DNA of 64,000 nt from Cunninghamia lanceolata. Taxonomy: Eukaryota > Streptophyta > Pinopsida > Cupressales > Cupressaceae. The notes under the pieces are model-generated. The model made no database searches, was not told the origin of the DNA, and saw only the letters and a list, made by a program, of their open reading frames with translations. The translations under genes and the position numbers were made by a program. The stretch spans positions 6,164,501 to 6,228,500 of the forward strand of contig BSBN01001017.1 of assembly GCA_027924645.1 (NCBI GenBank), given 5' to 3'. Positions 34,801-46,052 of this stretch are shown one piece after another. How positions within the stretch are numbered: the first letter of the stretch is position 1; every line of letters begins with the position of its first letter.

Positions 34801-36203
34801 GAAAATTGAGCAACCTCAATGGGATAACATTAAGAAAGAAAAAGGTGTCATGATGGAAAGCATCCCATTTCGTCATGAAAGACTCCTTCATCAACCAAAT
34901 CAGAACAAGAAAGCAAAAGATCATAAAAGAACAAGGCGACTATCATTGGTGGGAAATAGCAATGACTCCCCTCCTCACAAACAACAAAAGATTTCAAATA
35001 TACAGGGACTTGAGAAACAAGCACCGCATGACCATCCTAGAAATACGAATCAATCAAGTATGAACTACTCACACTTTTTACTACACTTGATAGAGCAGCT
35101 TTCTAAAATGCTCACAAGTTTGAACTCCTCTTAGATATATATGATATAACATTGTGTTGTGTTGTGTTCCCCCGTGATGTGCTATGTGTTGTTTAGGTCT
35201 CCTAGGATCACCCTTGATAATCTTGTAAGGTCAAGGATACCGAGAGACTACCCCTGCTGTGAAAATTCTTCTATTTATTTCTACATTCTTCTATATTGCC
35301 TCTCCTCTATTTTATTGTTGTGTGTCATGCCTTAGAGGCATAGCATTGTGTATGAGGTCTTGGGGGAATCCTCCTATGTGGTGTTCCTAAGGCACTTGTT
35401 TCTACTCTCTCATCTTTAGTTTCCATTCTTCAGTGATTCTACCTAGTTGGTAGATGACAAAAACAAACAAATACTGATAAGGACCGCATGTCCCTTCAGC
35501 AAGTAAGAAAAAATGGACCTAGTCCATATATGAAGATGAGGTTGATATATATATCTGATGCTTGACTAGTAGAATCACTCCGTGTGATATATCATGTTGT
35601 CATATCTCTTCTAACAAACATTTGCAGTGTAGTTTCTCTATGCACTTTGGATTGTTTTGTATCTCACCTTGTTACACTCGGTTCTAAGACACCTGCAGTA
35701 TAAGCCCAACGGCTATACTTGGTTCCAAACCCACAAGTGTACCCTTGGTTTATTCAATGTAATCTAATTTATGCTTAGCTTCTATAATTTGATTTGGTTA
35801 TTATCTTAGAGTAAGATATTCTAACCTTATCTCTTGTTGATTATCTTAGCAATTCATATCACTGTGTTTGTGGGAACATTCGGTGATCATGGCGCATGTC
35901 ACTTTTGGGGGCATGGGATTTGTGAGAGCTCTTGTTCCCTTGCATGTTTTCACTCTACCTTAAAGTTCTTGATACTATAAAGTGGTATCAACCATCTTAA
36001 TGTGGGGGCATATATAATGGTATATGTTTGATAATTTTGGCACTAACGAAGCGTGTTTGAAATCCCTCACCACGAGGTGAGATGGTGTATCTCTTGAGCT
36101 AGTGCACATCCTTATTTAAATTACAAGCAAAAAGACCCTCATTGCGAGGGAGAATTACATATATCTTGAGCTCATGCAAATCCTTTTATACAAAGATCTT
36201 CTG
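34801..36203 (+). other. G2 post-gag region, mostly non-coding
   Basis: 34850-35134 still reads as a Lys/Asn/Gln-rich chain that may end gag. After 35150 there is no coding signal. Two imperfect tandem units near 36064-36190 each start with a small inverted repeat (CCTCACCACGAGGTGAG and CCCTCATTGCGAGGG) followed by TATCTTGAGCT-ATGCA-ATCCTT. No protease or RT of G2 is present to the left of C2. Confidence 0.45.
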
Positions 36204-37740
36204 TGTTGCAAGTATGTGCTAACCAGTGTTGTCATTGATGTCAACATGTTTGTGTTGTCATTGGTGTTGATTGTATCTTCTATTGTTGTAGTTGTTGATT
36301 GATTAAGTCATTATATTAAGATGATTTTAATGCCTTGTAGATGTGCTAAAGATGATAAGAATATGGTCCTCATGTTTGATGTCCAAGTGCTTTTGAGAAA
36401 ATTTGATAAATATTGAAGATAGTGTTGTGAAGAAGCATTCTAGCTTACAAGATACTGTTTGAGCTTTTGCTCCGCATTTCTTCTGTGTTGAAGAATGGAG
36501 TATGATATTTGGATATGTTTTAGAGAAGTGTTTGAAGACGATAAATCCAAAATTTGGTGGTCTAGATCGCTGTGCAGTAGAAGTTATGTTCACCAGTCTG
36601 AAGACTAAAAATGATAGAGTTTCTAGGTTGTGCAGAGGTGTCTGGGAGAAAGTATTTTGCTCCACATTTCTCTGCAGAGTGGTTTTAGGTGATGCAGTTC
36701 TGGACATATATTTATAAGGTCCTTAGCTATCTCCATTATAAAGGATTTGTGATTTGGTGCTCCAAAAAGTAAGTTATTGATTAGTAGAGTTTTATAGTGT
36801 TTGTTGTGAGCAGTCTATGATCTATCTTCAAGTGAGATCTATTGCGGCTAGATTTGTCAACTCCTAGGTGATTTTATGTTGTTTGTGGATGTGTCTAGAT
36901 TGTGTTGAAGGCATGTGCTTGATCCATAAGCTATGGTTGAGTTCTTGGAATCATGTGTCTAAGTATTCTTGGTGTTTGCACAAGCTTGTCCGACTTGGGT
37001 GCTAACACTCTTTGCGGATGTGTTTCATGGATTGTAGAAGCGTGTGAAGATGTATTTGGGCTTGATCTAATCCATGAAGTGTTATACCTTCATTCATTTG
37101 ATTCACAAGATTGTTTAGGTCTAGACCTAATTTGAATTATGTATGTTTTCCGACCTTGGAGATTGTTCCAATGGTTGTAGATTGTATTACCGACCTTGAT
37201 GTATATTCCAAGGTTGATGATTGGTATAAATAATTGTAATGAATCTGTGTGTAGTGTGAGTGAATATGAAGGTGCGAAGATGAGAGTGTTTATTTTGTAA
37301 GGCAACAAAGGTGATATGTATTGTGCTTCAATGGAACTGCACTCTGGCATGTTGTAGATGCTATCATATCAGTTCATGGTAGTGAGCCACCCCTCGGCAG
37401 TGAGCCTTTTTGCAGTGAGCATTCTTTTGGGCAATGAACCCTAGGTAGTGAGCCCTTTGGTAGTGAGCCTCTTTTGTTATTTGGTATTGTTACTACATTA
37501 TATTGTGAGCTAACACTCACCGTAGATTTTCCCTTTTAGGGTTTTCCACAAAAAAATTTGGTGTTCATGTGTGTATGGTGTTGATGTATTTAAGTTTTGA
37601 TTCTACATTTCATATCTAATCTTCATAACAGATTAAGGGGTTAAAGAAAGTGAATGTGAATGTAATTTTGTTTAAGAGAAGTTAAATTTTTTGATACAAC
37701 TGATTCACCCCCCCCTCTCAGTTGTCTTGTACCTTCAACA
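36204..37740 (+). repeat. C2 5' LTR
   Basis: 1537 bp from TGTTGCAAGTATG to ACCTTCAACA. It contains repeated AGTGAGCC motifs (37380-37470), the conserved CACCGTAGATTTTCCC...GGGTTTTCCAC block (37519-37549) and a terminal hairpin ACAACTGA/TCAGTTGT around a C run (37696-37726). Confidence 0.92.
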
Positions 37741-37761
37741 ATTGGTATCAGAGCCTGATTC
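37741..37761 (+). other. C2 primer-binding site
   Basis: ATTGGTATCAGAGCCTGATTC directly after the LTR, a full match to the plant Met-tRNA primer site core. Confidence 0.92.
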
Positions 37762-38270
37762 CTTGGAAGAAAGCCTAATATCTTAAGGTAGATTTAGGAT
37801 GATGCACAAGATAGATGTTTCTCTGCTTGTTTTCTAAAATATGAGAATAGTAAGCTATCTAATATTTCTTGTATATGTTTTCTGGAACTTAGTTGTAACT
37901 ACACTTAGGACTGACAAGTCTAAGAACATTGTGGAAATAGATTAGAAGATTGCTGATAATATGGAGGATGACTTTGGGAGAAGAAAATTAGATATTGATA
38001 AGCACAGGGACAAGCTTCCTCTCAAGTGTTTCAAGTGTGGTGATATTTGTCATTATGCATCAAGATGTCCAAAGGGAAATTTGAGAAATAAGAAAGAAGA
38101 AAATAAAAGTAGAATGCCTAAGAGAACCTATTATGATGTTGAAGACAATAATGACTGCTTGCCCACTGATTCAAAGGATGTCATTTGTGGCACTGATCCT
38201 GAAGGATGTATGAAATAAAATGATTGAGAGGTAAGTCCTGATAGTGAAGATACTTTTCAAGAAAATAATT
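37762..38270 (+). pseudogene. C2 gag remnant with CCHC knuckle
   Basis: Most of gag, including the capsid core seen in C1, is deleted. The remaining 37961-38218 frame includes CFKCGDICHYASRC (C-x2-C-x4-H-x4-C) and an acidic tail similar to C1. TAA follows at 38216-38218, then the frame continues into protease. Confidence 0.85.
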
Positions 38271-38640
38271 ATTGGGTTATTGATAGTAGTTGCTCAAATC
38301 ATATGACCAGTGATAGAAGTCAGTTTATTAATTTTGAGAAATGTGATGAAGGATCAATTAGATTTGGAGATAACTGTACTGCTAAGATATGTGGAAGAGG
38401 ATCAATCAGTCTTGATGAAAAACATCATACTAATGATGTTCTTTATGTTAAAAGTTTAAGGCAAAATCTCTTGAGTGTTGGACAGTTGTGTACAAAAGGA
38501 TACAATCTTGTATTTTAGGATGATGTTTTTGAGATCAGAGAGAAATCCAAAATTATGATAGCCACTGGAAAGAGAACTGAACGAAACCATTATCATCTTA
38601 GAGAAGGTGATAATTATTGCTCTATGACTTAGATCAGTGA
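38271..38640 (+). pseudogene. C2 protease
   Basis: WVIDSSCSNHMTSDR shows the copia protease site with Ser for the usual Gly (D-S-G-C/A). KICGRGSISLDEKHHTNDVLYVKSLRQNLLSVGQL is the normal downstream part. TAG at 38516-38518 and later stops truncate it. Homologous to the degenerate protease of C1, but better preserved. Confidence 0.85.
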
Positions 38641-39530
38641 GAGTTGGCTCTAGCATAGGAGATTCTATCATATCAATCTTGATGATCTGTTAAGAATAAG
38701 TTCAAATCAAATTGTGAAAGATCTGCTAGAGATTACAAAACCTAATAGTATCATCTGCAAGGAGTGTGAAGATGGAAAGCAAGCAAGAAGAAGCTTGCAA
38801 GATGAAGAAAAATCCTATACTGGACTATTGGAGTTGGTTCATACAAACCTTTGTGGTCCTACAAGAGTAAGAAATTTTCATGATGATAGGTATTTTATGT
38901 TACTCATTGATGATTATTCTAGAATGACTTGGGTTACTTTTCTTAAAGAAAAATTAGAAGCCCTACATGGGTTTAAAGCATTTAAAGCAATGTTTGAAAA
39001 ATGAGTTGGATATGAAGATCAAATATTTGAGCTCTAAAAGAGGAGAAGAGTTTACTTCTAATAAATTTAATGTGTTCTGTGAGAATCATGGGATAAAGAG
39101 GCAACTATCTGATCCTAGAATTCCAAAGCAGAATGGAGTGATGGAAATAAAGAATAGGACTATTCAAGAAGCTGTAAGGACAATGATAGAGGAAGCAAAT
39201 CTACCAGAAACATTTTAGAGAGAAGCAATTCACACTATTGTCTACACACAAAATAGAGTACAAGTGAAATCAAATGATGAAAGAACTCCCTATGAGCTAT
39301 GGTATGGAAGGACTCTCACTGCTAAATATTTTAAAATTTTTGGAAGCAAATGTTTTATCAGAAGAAAGGAAGAAATAAGAAAGAATGATGCAAAGTATCA
39401 TGAAGTTATTTTTCTTGGGTATTCATCTTGGAGTAATTCTTACCAGTGCTATAACAAGAGACTAGGGAAGATTGTTTAAAGTACCAATGTCAAGGTTGAT
39501 GAAGACATACAAAAATATTCATAATTTAAT
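38641..39530 (+). pseudogene. C2 integrase, catalytic residues lost
   Basis: HRRFYHINLDDLL and CKECEDGKQARRS give the zinc-binding region. Core motifs are LVHTNLCGP (Asp replaced by Asn), LSSKRGEEF (Asp replaced by Lys) and QNGVMEIKN (Glu kept). A one-base shift lies near 39000 and a stop at 39216. ELWYGRTLTAKYFKIFGSKCF marks the end, where C1 continues into RT. Two of three catalytic acids are gone, so it is inactive. Confidence 0.85.
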
Positions 39531-40754
39531 AAATATGTATCAGACTCAGATAGGGAAGTACAAACTGAAGAAAAGAAAATGTAGGATGAAGTACAAGAAG
39601 AGTTTCAGATCATTAGTAATAAAAGAAAATGTGAATTGACAGGATGCAATGCTATTAACGAACAATTAAACCTATGTTTGATTTCTAAATTTGAACTTAA
39701 AATAGTGACTTAGGTCTGCAATGACATAAAATCTTCAAAACAAGAATGTTTGTCCACTGACATTGAAGAACTCAAAATTGCTCTTGAAGACTTAGAAAGA
39801 TCAGAAGAAGAAAACATGGACTTAAAAGAGAATATGAAAGAAGAAAATGAATACATCAAAAATTAAGAGAGCAAGTCAAGAAGCTTAAACAAAGACATAA
39901 AGAGGACAATGAAAAATTGAGGTTAGCAAATGAAGAAAAAGCAAGAATTGAGGAATGTTTGAAAGATAAAACTGAAGACTGTACAAAGCTTGAGCAAGAA
40001 GTTGTGAACCTAAAGTCAAAATTGGAGAAGGAAAATAACTATAAATAAAAAGTCAAGATAAGCTCTAAAATTTGATGAGATGATTAACAGTCAGAAGAGC
40101 TATGATGGCAAAGAAGGCTTGGAATTTGAGAAAGGAGAATGCTCCAAATCCGATCAAATAGTGAATGTTGAGAACAAGGACAAAGGAAAGCAGATCCAGA
40201 GTCAAAGGAATGGACCAAGAAGACCACTGGTAAGGCAACCAAATGCTCAAAGGTATCCATCTTTCAATGGTTACTATCATTCATGCAATAAATTTGGTCA
40301 CAAGGCTACTGATTGTAGGAGCAAAATAAATCAAATTGTTTCATCTTTCTTTGGTCAATGCTTTACTTGCAAGAGAGTTGGTCATAGAGCTAGTGAATGT
40401 AGAAGTCAGATAAGGAAGGACTATAGTGATGGAATGAATACTCAATTCTTTAGTGGCAGTTGCTTTATATTTAGACACAAGGCTAACCAATGTAGGTCTA
40501 GAATGAATGAAAGGAACAATGGTCAAAGGAATGATGTGTGCTATGATTGGAATAGGCCTGGACATATTGCAAAATTCTACAGAAGCAAGAACATGAAGAA
40601 GGATAACCCAGTAGAAAAGAAGAAACCAGTGCAAAAAGATGATCTAGCAGAAACCAAGAAGGAGATGAACAAGACAAGGATCAACAAGGATGTCAACAAA
40701 GTCAAGATTGAGCTTGTTCTAGCCTCTAGTACAAATGTTTCCTCCACGAATTGA
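39531..40754 (+). pseudogene. C2 coiled-coil and multi-CCHC module in place of RT
   Basis: From about 39640 the frame pieces are Leu/Glu/Lys-rich heptads (KIALEDLERSEEENMDLKEN). They are followed by 40080-40754 with EFEKGECSKS, PNAQRYPSFNGY and four knuckle-like units: YHSCNKFGHKATDC (first Cys lost), CFTCKRVGHRASEC (intact), SCFIFRHKANQC (shortened) and CYDWNRPGHIAKFY (two Cys lost). A Lys-rich tail ends at TGA. Element D carries a clear relative at 51203-52379. The style (coiled coil, then an EKGES-like segment, then knuckles) is that of a Sirevirus gag C-terminus. Its position after integrase is abnormal. Confidence 0.7.
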
Positions 40755-41053
40755 TTGTGGAGGCTACCCCTCAGGGGGCATAGGTAGCAGCATAGAAGAT
40801 TGCTATAAGTAGAGGGAAGTATTCAAAGTAGCTAAGGATAGTGCAAGTATGTGTGTTATCATGTTCAGGGGGAGAAATATTGAAGAAGGTGTGTCACCCT
40901 TTGCCATTGATGTCAAAGGGGGAGAGAGTTCATGTGAAAAATGAAAGAGAGAGTAAGATGTATAAAAAGAAAGGGGGAGAATGAGATTAGTACAGAATTA
41001 TGTCATGATGGTTTTTCACATCATATGTTGCCATCAATGAGAAAGGGGGAGAT
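40755..41053 (+). promoter_or_regulatory. C2 polypurine tract cluster
   Basis: GGAGGCTACCCCTCAGGGGG directly after the ORF also occurs after C1 pol (minus strand, about 20180-20205). Further tracts lie at about 40866-40876, 40915-40928 and 40968-40980, and the terminal AAAGGGGGAGAT at 41042-41053 touches the LTR. The multi-tract layout is Sirevirus-like. Confidence 0.75.
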
Positions 41054-41928
41054 TGTTGCAAGTATGTGCTAACTGGTGTTGTCATTGATGTCAAAATGTT
41101 TGTGTTGTCATTGGTGTCAATTGTATCTTCTATCGTTGCAGTTGCTGATCGATTGAGTTGTTATGTTAAGATGATTTGAATGCCTTGTAAATGTACTAAA
41201 AATGATAAGAATATGGTCCTAATGTTTGACGTCCAAGATCTTTTGACAAATTTTGATAAATACTAAAGATAGCATTGTGAAGAAGTATTCTGGCTTATAG
41301 GATAATGTCTAAGCTTTTTCTCAACATTTCGTCTGTGTTGAAGACCGGAGTGTGAGATTTGGATGTGTTTTAGAGAAGTGTTTGAAGATGCTAAATCCAA
41401 AATTTGGTGGTCCAGATCGTTGTGTAGTAGAAGTTATGTTCACCAGTCTGAAGACTAAAAATGATAGAGTTTCTGGGTTGTGCAAAGGTGTAAGGGAGAA
41501 AGTATTTTGCTCCATATAGTGGTTTTAGGTGATGTCATTCTGGACATATGTTTATAAGGTCTTGAGCTATCTTCATTCCAAAGGATTTGTGATTTGGTGC
41601 TCCGAAAAGCAAGTTATTGATTAGCAGAGTTCGACAGTGTTTGTTGTGATCAGTCTATGATCTGTCTTCAAGTGATATTTGTTGTCTTCAAGTGAGATCT
41701 ATTGAAGCTAGATTTGTCAGCTCCTAGGTGATTTTATGTTGTTCATGGATGTCTCCAGATTGTGTTGAAGGCATGTGCTTGATCCACAAGCTATGGTTGA
41801 GTTCTTGGAAGTGTGTGTCTACGTATTCTTGGTGTTTGCACAAGCTTGGATGACTTGGGTGCTAACACTCTTTGCAGATGTGTTTCATGGATTGTAGAAG
41901 CATGTTGAAGTGTGTGAAGAAGTATTTG
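41054..41928 (+). repeat. C2 3' LTR, first part
   Basis: Begins TGTTGCAAGTATG after the purine tract and parallels 36204-37060 with scattered changes and a short internal duplication of TTCAAGTGA near 41680. It breaks at GTATTTG where H enters. Confidence 0.9.
41924..41928. other. Left target site of H (ATTTG)
   Basis: The same ATTTG stands uninterrupted in the C2 5' LTR near 37058. The right copy was lost with a deletion at the far end of H. Confidence 0.6.
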
Positions 41929-43398
41929 TGGTGCAGGAGCACCTAATCCACAGTGGCCTCCATGAGGCATTTAACTTCATGATGTGTCTGATGTTCATTT
42001 TTGTTGTTTCCAAGAAGGTCCTAGAAGACCATTCATGTAATAAGGTCTATTTGACCAATGCATGTCATTTTAGTTTGTATCTAGGTTCATTTTGTAAGTC
42101 CCAAGGACACTTGTTGATCTATAATCACAAAGGTTGTTAGGCACTTGGAGGTTGTTAGACAGTTGTCTCCCAGCTGCTTGGATTGGTCTCCTAGCTGCTT
42201 GGAGTTAGGTTGGTACTACTTAGGGTGAGTAGATAAATACCGAGAGTAGATCAAATGTAATTAGATCAGATCGAAGAAGAGTGTGATTTGCAATTCTAAA
42301 ATAGAGCATCTGTGTGTGTACATTTCTGAAAGGCATAATAAACAAAGTTCTCTTCGGTGCATCTTTTTGTCATTCCAGATTCACTAGGTTTTCTCTGTAT
42401 AAATTGAATTTTTGATTTGTGGTCAAGATAGATTCTTATTCCATTCCACCGGTTAGATTTCTTTGAAATCAGTGGAATGGTTGTATAGTTCTTTCATTTT
42501 TTTATTTTGTTCATTTGGGTTTTGTGCCTGTAGGATCATGTACAATGGTGCTAAGAGATCCTAGGATCGTCATGTGCTAGGTTGTCAGAGAAAAGGGTCT
42601 GTGTAGCTGCAGGGTTTACAGAGGTTTACATTGATGTAAGATTCGTGTTGTTTCACCGAGTATACATTTTGTGTGTATATCGCAAATGCATGTCGAGAGT
42701 CATTTTGTGTGTATATCACAAAAGCATGTTGAGTGTGTATGTTGCAAAGCACATTGAGAATGCATGTTGCGAATATACATTGAGAAGGTACTTTGTATGA
42801 CCGACATAGGAAGTCGGGAAAAGATTTGTTGAAGAGCCTTTGATAACGAAACCATGTTTAGATACATTGGTTTACCTCTAATCACCGGTAATATGCCTGA
42901 GATGACCAGTTGTGAATGGCTAAGTTATGCATTGGGAGGACTGGAGGTGTCAGAGAGAGAAGGTTGAGAGCTTCCGATATTGGAAGTCTGGCCGATAGTG
43001 TATCGGTATACCAAGAAAGTCAATGGTCGGTCCCACCGAATGTATATCCTGAATGCATGTTGAGAATGCATCTTTGGAATGTACATTACACATATACATT
43101 GTGATGGATACAAGAGGTGACTAGTAGCAGCAGTGAAGGAAACTGGTGATCACAAGTCAACGAAAGCATATAAGTGTTCCATCGGCATATCAGAAGCACA
43201 AGCAGGGAGCTCACTGATGAGGATAGTCTTGCCGATAGGTGAATAATGTAAAGACATACATCAGGGAGTGTTGAGCATCGCGGAGATAAAAAGCAAGGTG
43301 GCCGATGGGGGATGTTTGGTCGATAAGAAGTAGATCACCAAGACATGGACCATCCTCTCACCGATTAGTTTGTGAGATAAAGTTTTGGCTCTGCATCA
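41929..43398 (+). repeat. H 5' LTR
   Basis: 1470 bp, TGGTGCAGGAGCACC to CTCTGCATCA. It includes the uninterrupted versions of the sites where D (near 42340) and E (near 42750) sit in the other LTR. Internal repeats of GCATGTTGAGA-like units lie at 42690-42790. Confidence 0.9.
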
Positions 43399-43416
43399 AA
43401 TTGGTATCAGAGCCTA
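43399..43416 (+). other. H primer-binding site
   Basis: AATTGGTATCAGAGCC follows the LTR end, the Met-tRNA type site. Confidence 0.88.
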
Positions 43417-43505
43417 GAAAAAGGTCTAGGCAGTTGTGTGTTCGGTTCTGTCATTGAGAAGGCAGAAGTAGAAGAACTGAGAGGTTGCAGAAACAAGTTA
43501 GGAAG

Positions 43506-44738
43506 ATGCCTCTAAAAAATGTTGGCACTACTAGAGAGTTGCAAGAGATGAAGGAAATGCATGCTAAAGAGATGAGGGAAATGAAAGAGCTCATAGAAGC
43601 CCTTCAAGCTAGGCTTGCAGCCTTGGAGACGAACAAAAGAAGAGAAGTGGAAGAAAGTGAACCAGAAGAAGAAGGGGATGGTTAAGAATTTGAAGATGTG
43701 GATGAAGATCTAGATCTTGAAGATCAGAGATTTGCAAAACTATTAAGGGCAGTCAAGAATGACAAACCTAAGGTAAAGATTGATGTTCCAAAATATAATG
43801 GAAGTTTAAATGAGGAAGAGTTGCTTGAATGGATTGCTGCACTAGATAATCATTTTGAATGTGAGGAGGTTCCTAAGGAGCAGAAAGTAAAGATTGCAAA
43901 GACCAAATTGGGAGGTCATGCCTTGGTATGGTGGGATTACTTACAATCAAAGAGGAGAAAGCAGGGAAAGTCAAAGATTTCTTCATGGGAGAAAATGGTA
44001 GCAAGAATCAAGGGTAAATTCTTACCCAAGGATTATGAAGTTCAAATGTTTAAAAAGCTTCAATTTTAAAGACAAAATGAAATGGAAGTGAAAGCATATA
44101 CTGAAGAATTTTATAAATTAAGTATGAGGTCTGGTCATCATGAGAATGAGATTGAAACGGTTGCTAGATACTTGGTTGGTTTGAGATTGAATATACAAGA
44201 TGAATTAGTTTTGGCTAACCCTAGGAGTGTAGAGCAATGTTATCAAATGGAAATCAGGATTGAGGAGAAGATGAAAAGGAGACAAGATAAGTCCATGAGG
44301 GGAAGAGGCAGCAATATAAGAGGGGGAGGTTCAGCCCCTACAACAAGACAAGCCAATGAGAACCAAGGAGAGACTAGTAAAGGACAAGAGCAGTCTGATT
44401 TCAGGGGTGGATGGAGAGGCATAAGAGGTAGATTTGGAGGTGGTAGAAGTTCTAATATTTTCATTGGGAGATGTTATCATTGTAATGAAATTGGTCACCC
44501 AGCATTCAAATGTCCAAAAAGGCAAGGTTCACCATCAGGAGGTGATAGGAAGAATGAAAAGAGGGTTCAATATGTGCAAGAAGAGGAGGTAGATGAAAGT
44601 GTTAACTTTCCAATTGGGAGTGCAGCCCCAGTTCAAGATGGAGAAGCATTGATGCTAAGGAGAACACTCTTGAAGACATCCAAGGACATGCTACAAAGGA
44701 GAGCACTTTTTCAGGACCAATTGCAAAAGCAAAGGTAA
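43506..44738 (+). pseudogene. H gag
   Basis: Starts at ATG 43506 (MPLKNVGTT). It has a Glu/Met/Lys heptad coiled coil, an acidic linker with TAA 43683-43685, and the capsid core (VPKYNGSLNEEELLEWIAALDNHFE, HALVWWDYLQ, FLPKDYEVQMFKKLQ), then TAA 44067-44069 in the same frame. YTEEFYKLSMRSG, QDELVLANPRSVEQCYQM, an Arg/Gly-rich stretch and the knuckle CYHCNEIGHPAFKC (about 44473-44514) follow. All parts share one frame, so only two stops separate it from a whole gag. The tail runs past the start of the protease frame. Confidence 0.87.
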
Positions 44739-45656
44739 AATATGCAAGGTAGTAATAGATTCTGGTTCAACATTTAATATGGTATCTCAGGAAATGGTGA
44801 ATAAATTTAACATAGCAAGGATTCCTCATCAAACCCCTTACAAAGCATCTTGGGTAAGTGATAGTCAATCACTTTTGGTATATGAACAAGCATATGTTGA
44901 TTTTCAGATTGGGAAATATTAGGATAGGGTTTTATGTGACATTTTACCCATGGAATGTTATCACCTACTTTTGGGTAGGCCATGGCAATTTGATAGGCGA
45001 GCATTGTATGATGGATATGCTAACACCCACACCATCAAGAAGGATGGGAGGACTTTTGTGATGACACCATTGCAGGAGGATGCTGAAGCAAAGAAGGTAG
45101 CCAAGGTCATCTTAGTGGGTAAGAAGGAGTTTGTGAAGATCAATGAAGAAGAGACAACGAAAGTTGAGGATACCTCAAGGAGTGGGGTTGCTAAGGATCA
45201 AAGTTTGAATGTAATTTTAGTTTTGGATGATGGAGATCAGATGGATCAGTAGAAGGTCCAAGAGCAAGTTTGTGAGCAGCCACCAGTTGATTAGAAAGAC
45301 AAGGATGCTATCATAGTAGGGACCATTGTTTGTCCTCTAGAACCAACAAGAGTTGAAAGGCAAACATATTCTACCATAGCAACAGTACAAGAAGCATTAA
45401 CCAAGGTTTCCAATGCAAGTGTTTAGGCAGAGATGATAGTAAGACAGAATGGCAAGAAAAGGATAGGTCTGGTTGCAAGCACTCACTCATGGCAAGGTGT
45501 AAGTAGAGCCTACAATGCTAGGCATGAGTCTTTGATTCCATGGAAGCAAGTTGTAGTCCAGAGATCATGGGGAAGACATGCGACAACAAAGGATAAAGGT
45601 GGAGCAAGACAAAGAATTAACTCATGGGGCATGAGTTCTTTTCTTGGTGGGGTGTA
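44690..45656 (+). pseudogene. H protease and truncated downstream region
   Basis: Shifted by one base from gag, the frame gives GKICKVVIDSGSTFNMVS (catalytic D-S-G-S intact), YKASWVSDSQSLLVYEQAY, CHLLLG-type YHLLLGRPWQFDRRALYDG and DGRTFVMTPL, the retropepsin of this gypsy group. A TAG near 44922 and others occur. Beyond 45250 a poorly conserved tail with TAGs continues to TGA 45691, inside the 3' LTR. RT would normally follow but is absent. Confidence 0.82.
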
Positions 45657-46052
45657 TGGTGCAGGAGCACCTAATCCACAGTGGCCTCCATGAGGTATTA
45701 CAACTTCATGATGTGTCTGATGTTCATTTTTGTTGTTTCCAATAAGGTCCTAGAAGACCATTCATGTAATAAGGTCTATTTGACCAATGCATGTCATTTT
45801 AGTTTGTATCTAGGTTCATTTTGTAAGTCCGAAGGACACTTGTCAATCTGTAATCACAAAGGTTGTTAGGCAGTTGGAGGTTGTTAGATGGTTATCTCCC
45901 AGCCGCTTGGAGTCAAGTTGGTACTACTTAGGGTGAGTAGATAAATACCGAGAGTAGATTGAATGTAATTAGATCAGATCGAAGAAGAGTGTGATTTGCA
46001 ATTGTAAAACAGAGCATCTGTGTGTGTACATTTCTGAAAGGCATAATAAACA
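45657..46052 (+). repeat. H 3' LTR, part 1
   Basis: Starts TGGTGCAGGAGCACC after GGTGGGGTGTA (purine-type tract) and matches 41929-42339 until D begins. Confidence 0.9.
46048..46052. other. Left flank of D (AAACA), target duplication with mismatches
   Basis: AAACA here and AAATG at 53540-53544 occupy the two sides of D. The uninterrupted H 5' LTR reads ATAAACAAAG near 42340, so two changes have occurred on the right side. Confidence 0.65.

Noticed and set aside
39531..40754. Host zinc-knuckle protein (CSDP/GRP-like) gene
   Set aside because: Embedded between C2 integrase and purine tracts and homologous to D ORF A; decayed knuckles fit a retroelement origin.
42660..42790. CRISPR-like array of GCATGTTGAGA words
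   Set aside because: Units are irregular, inside an LTR of a plant element, without unique spacers of equal length.
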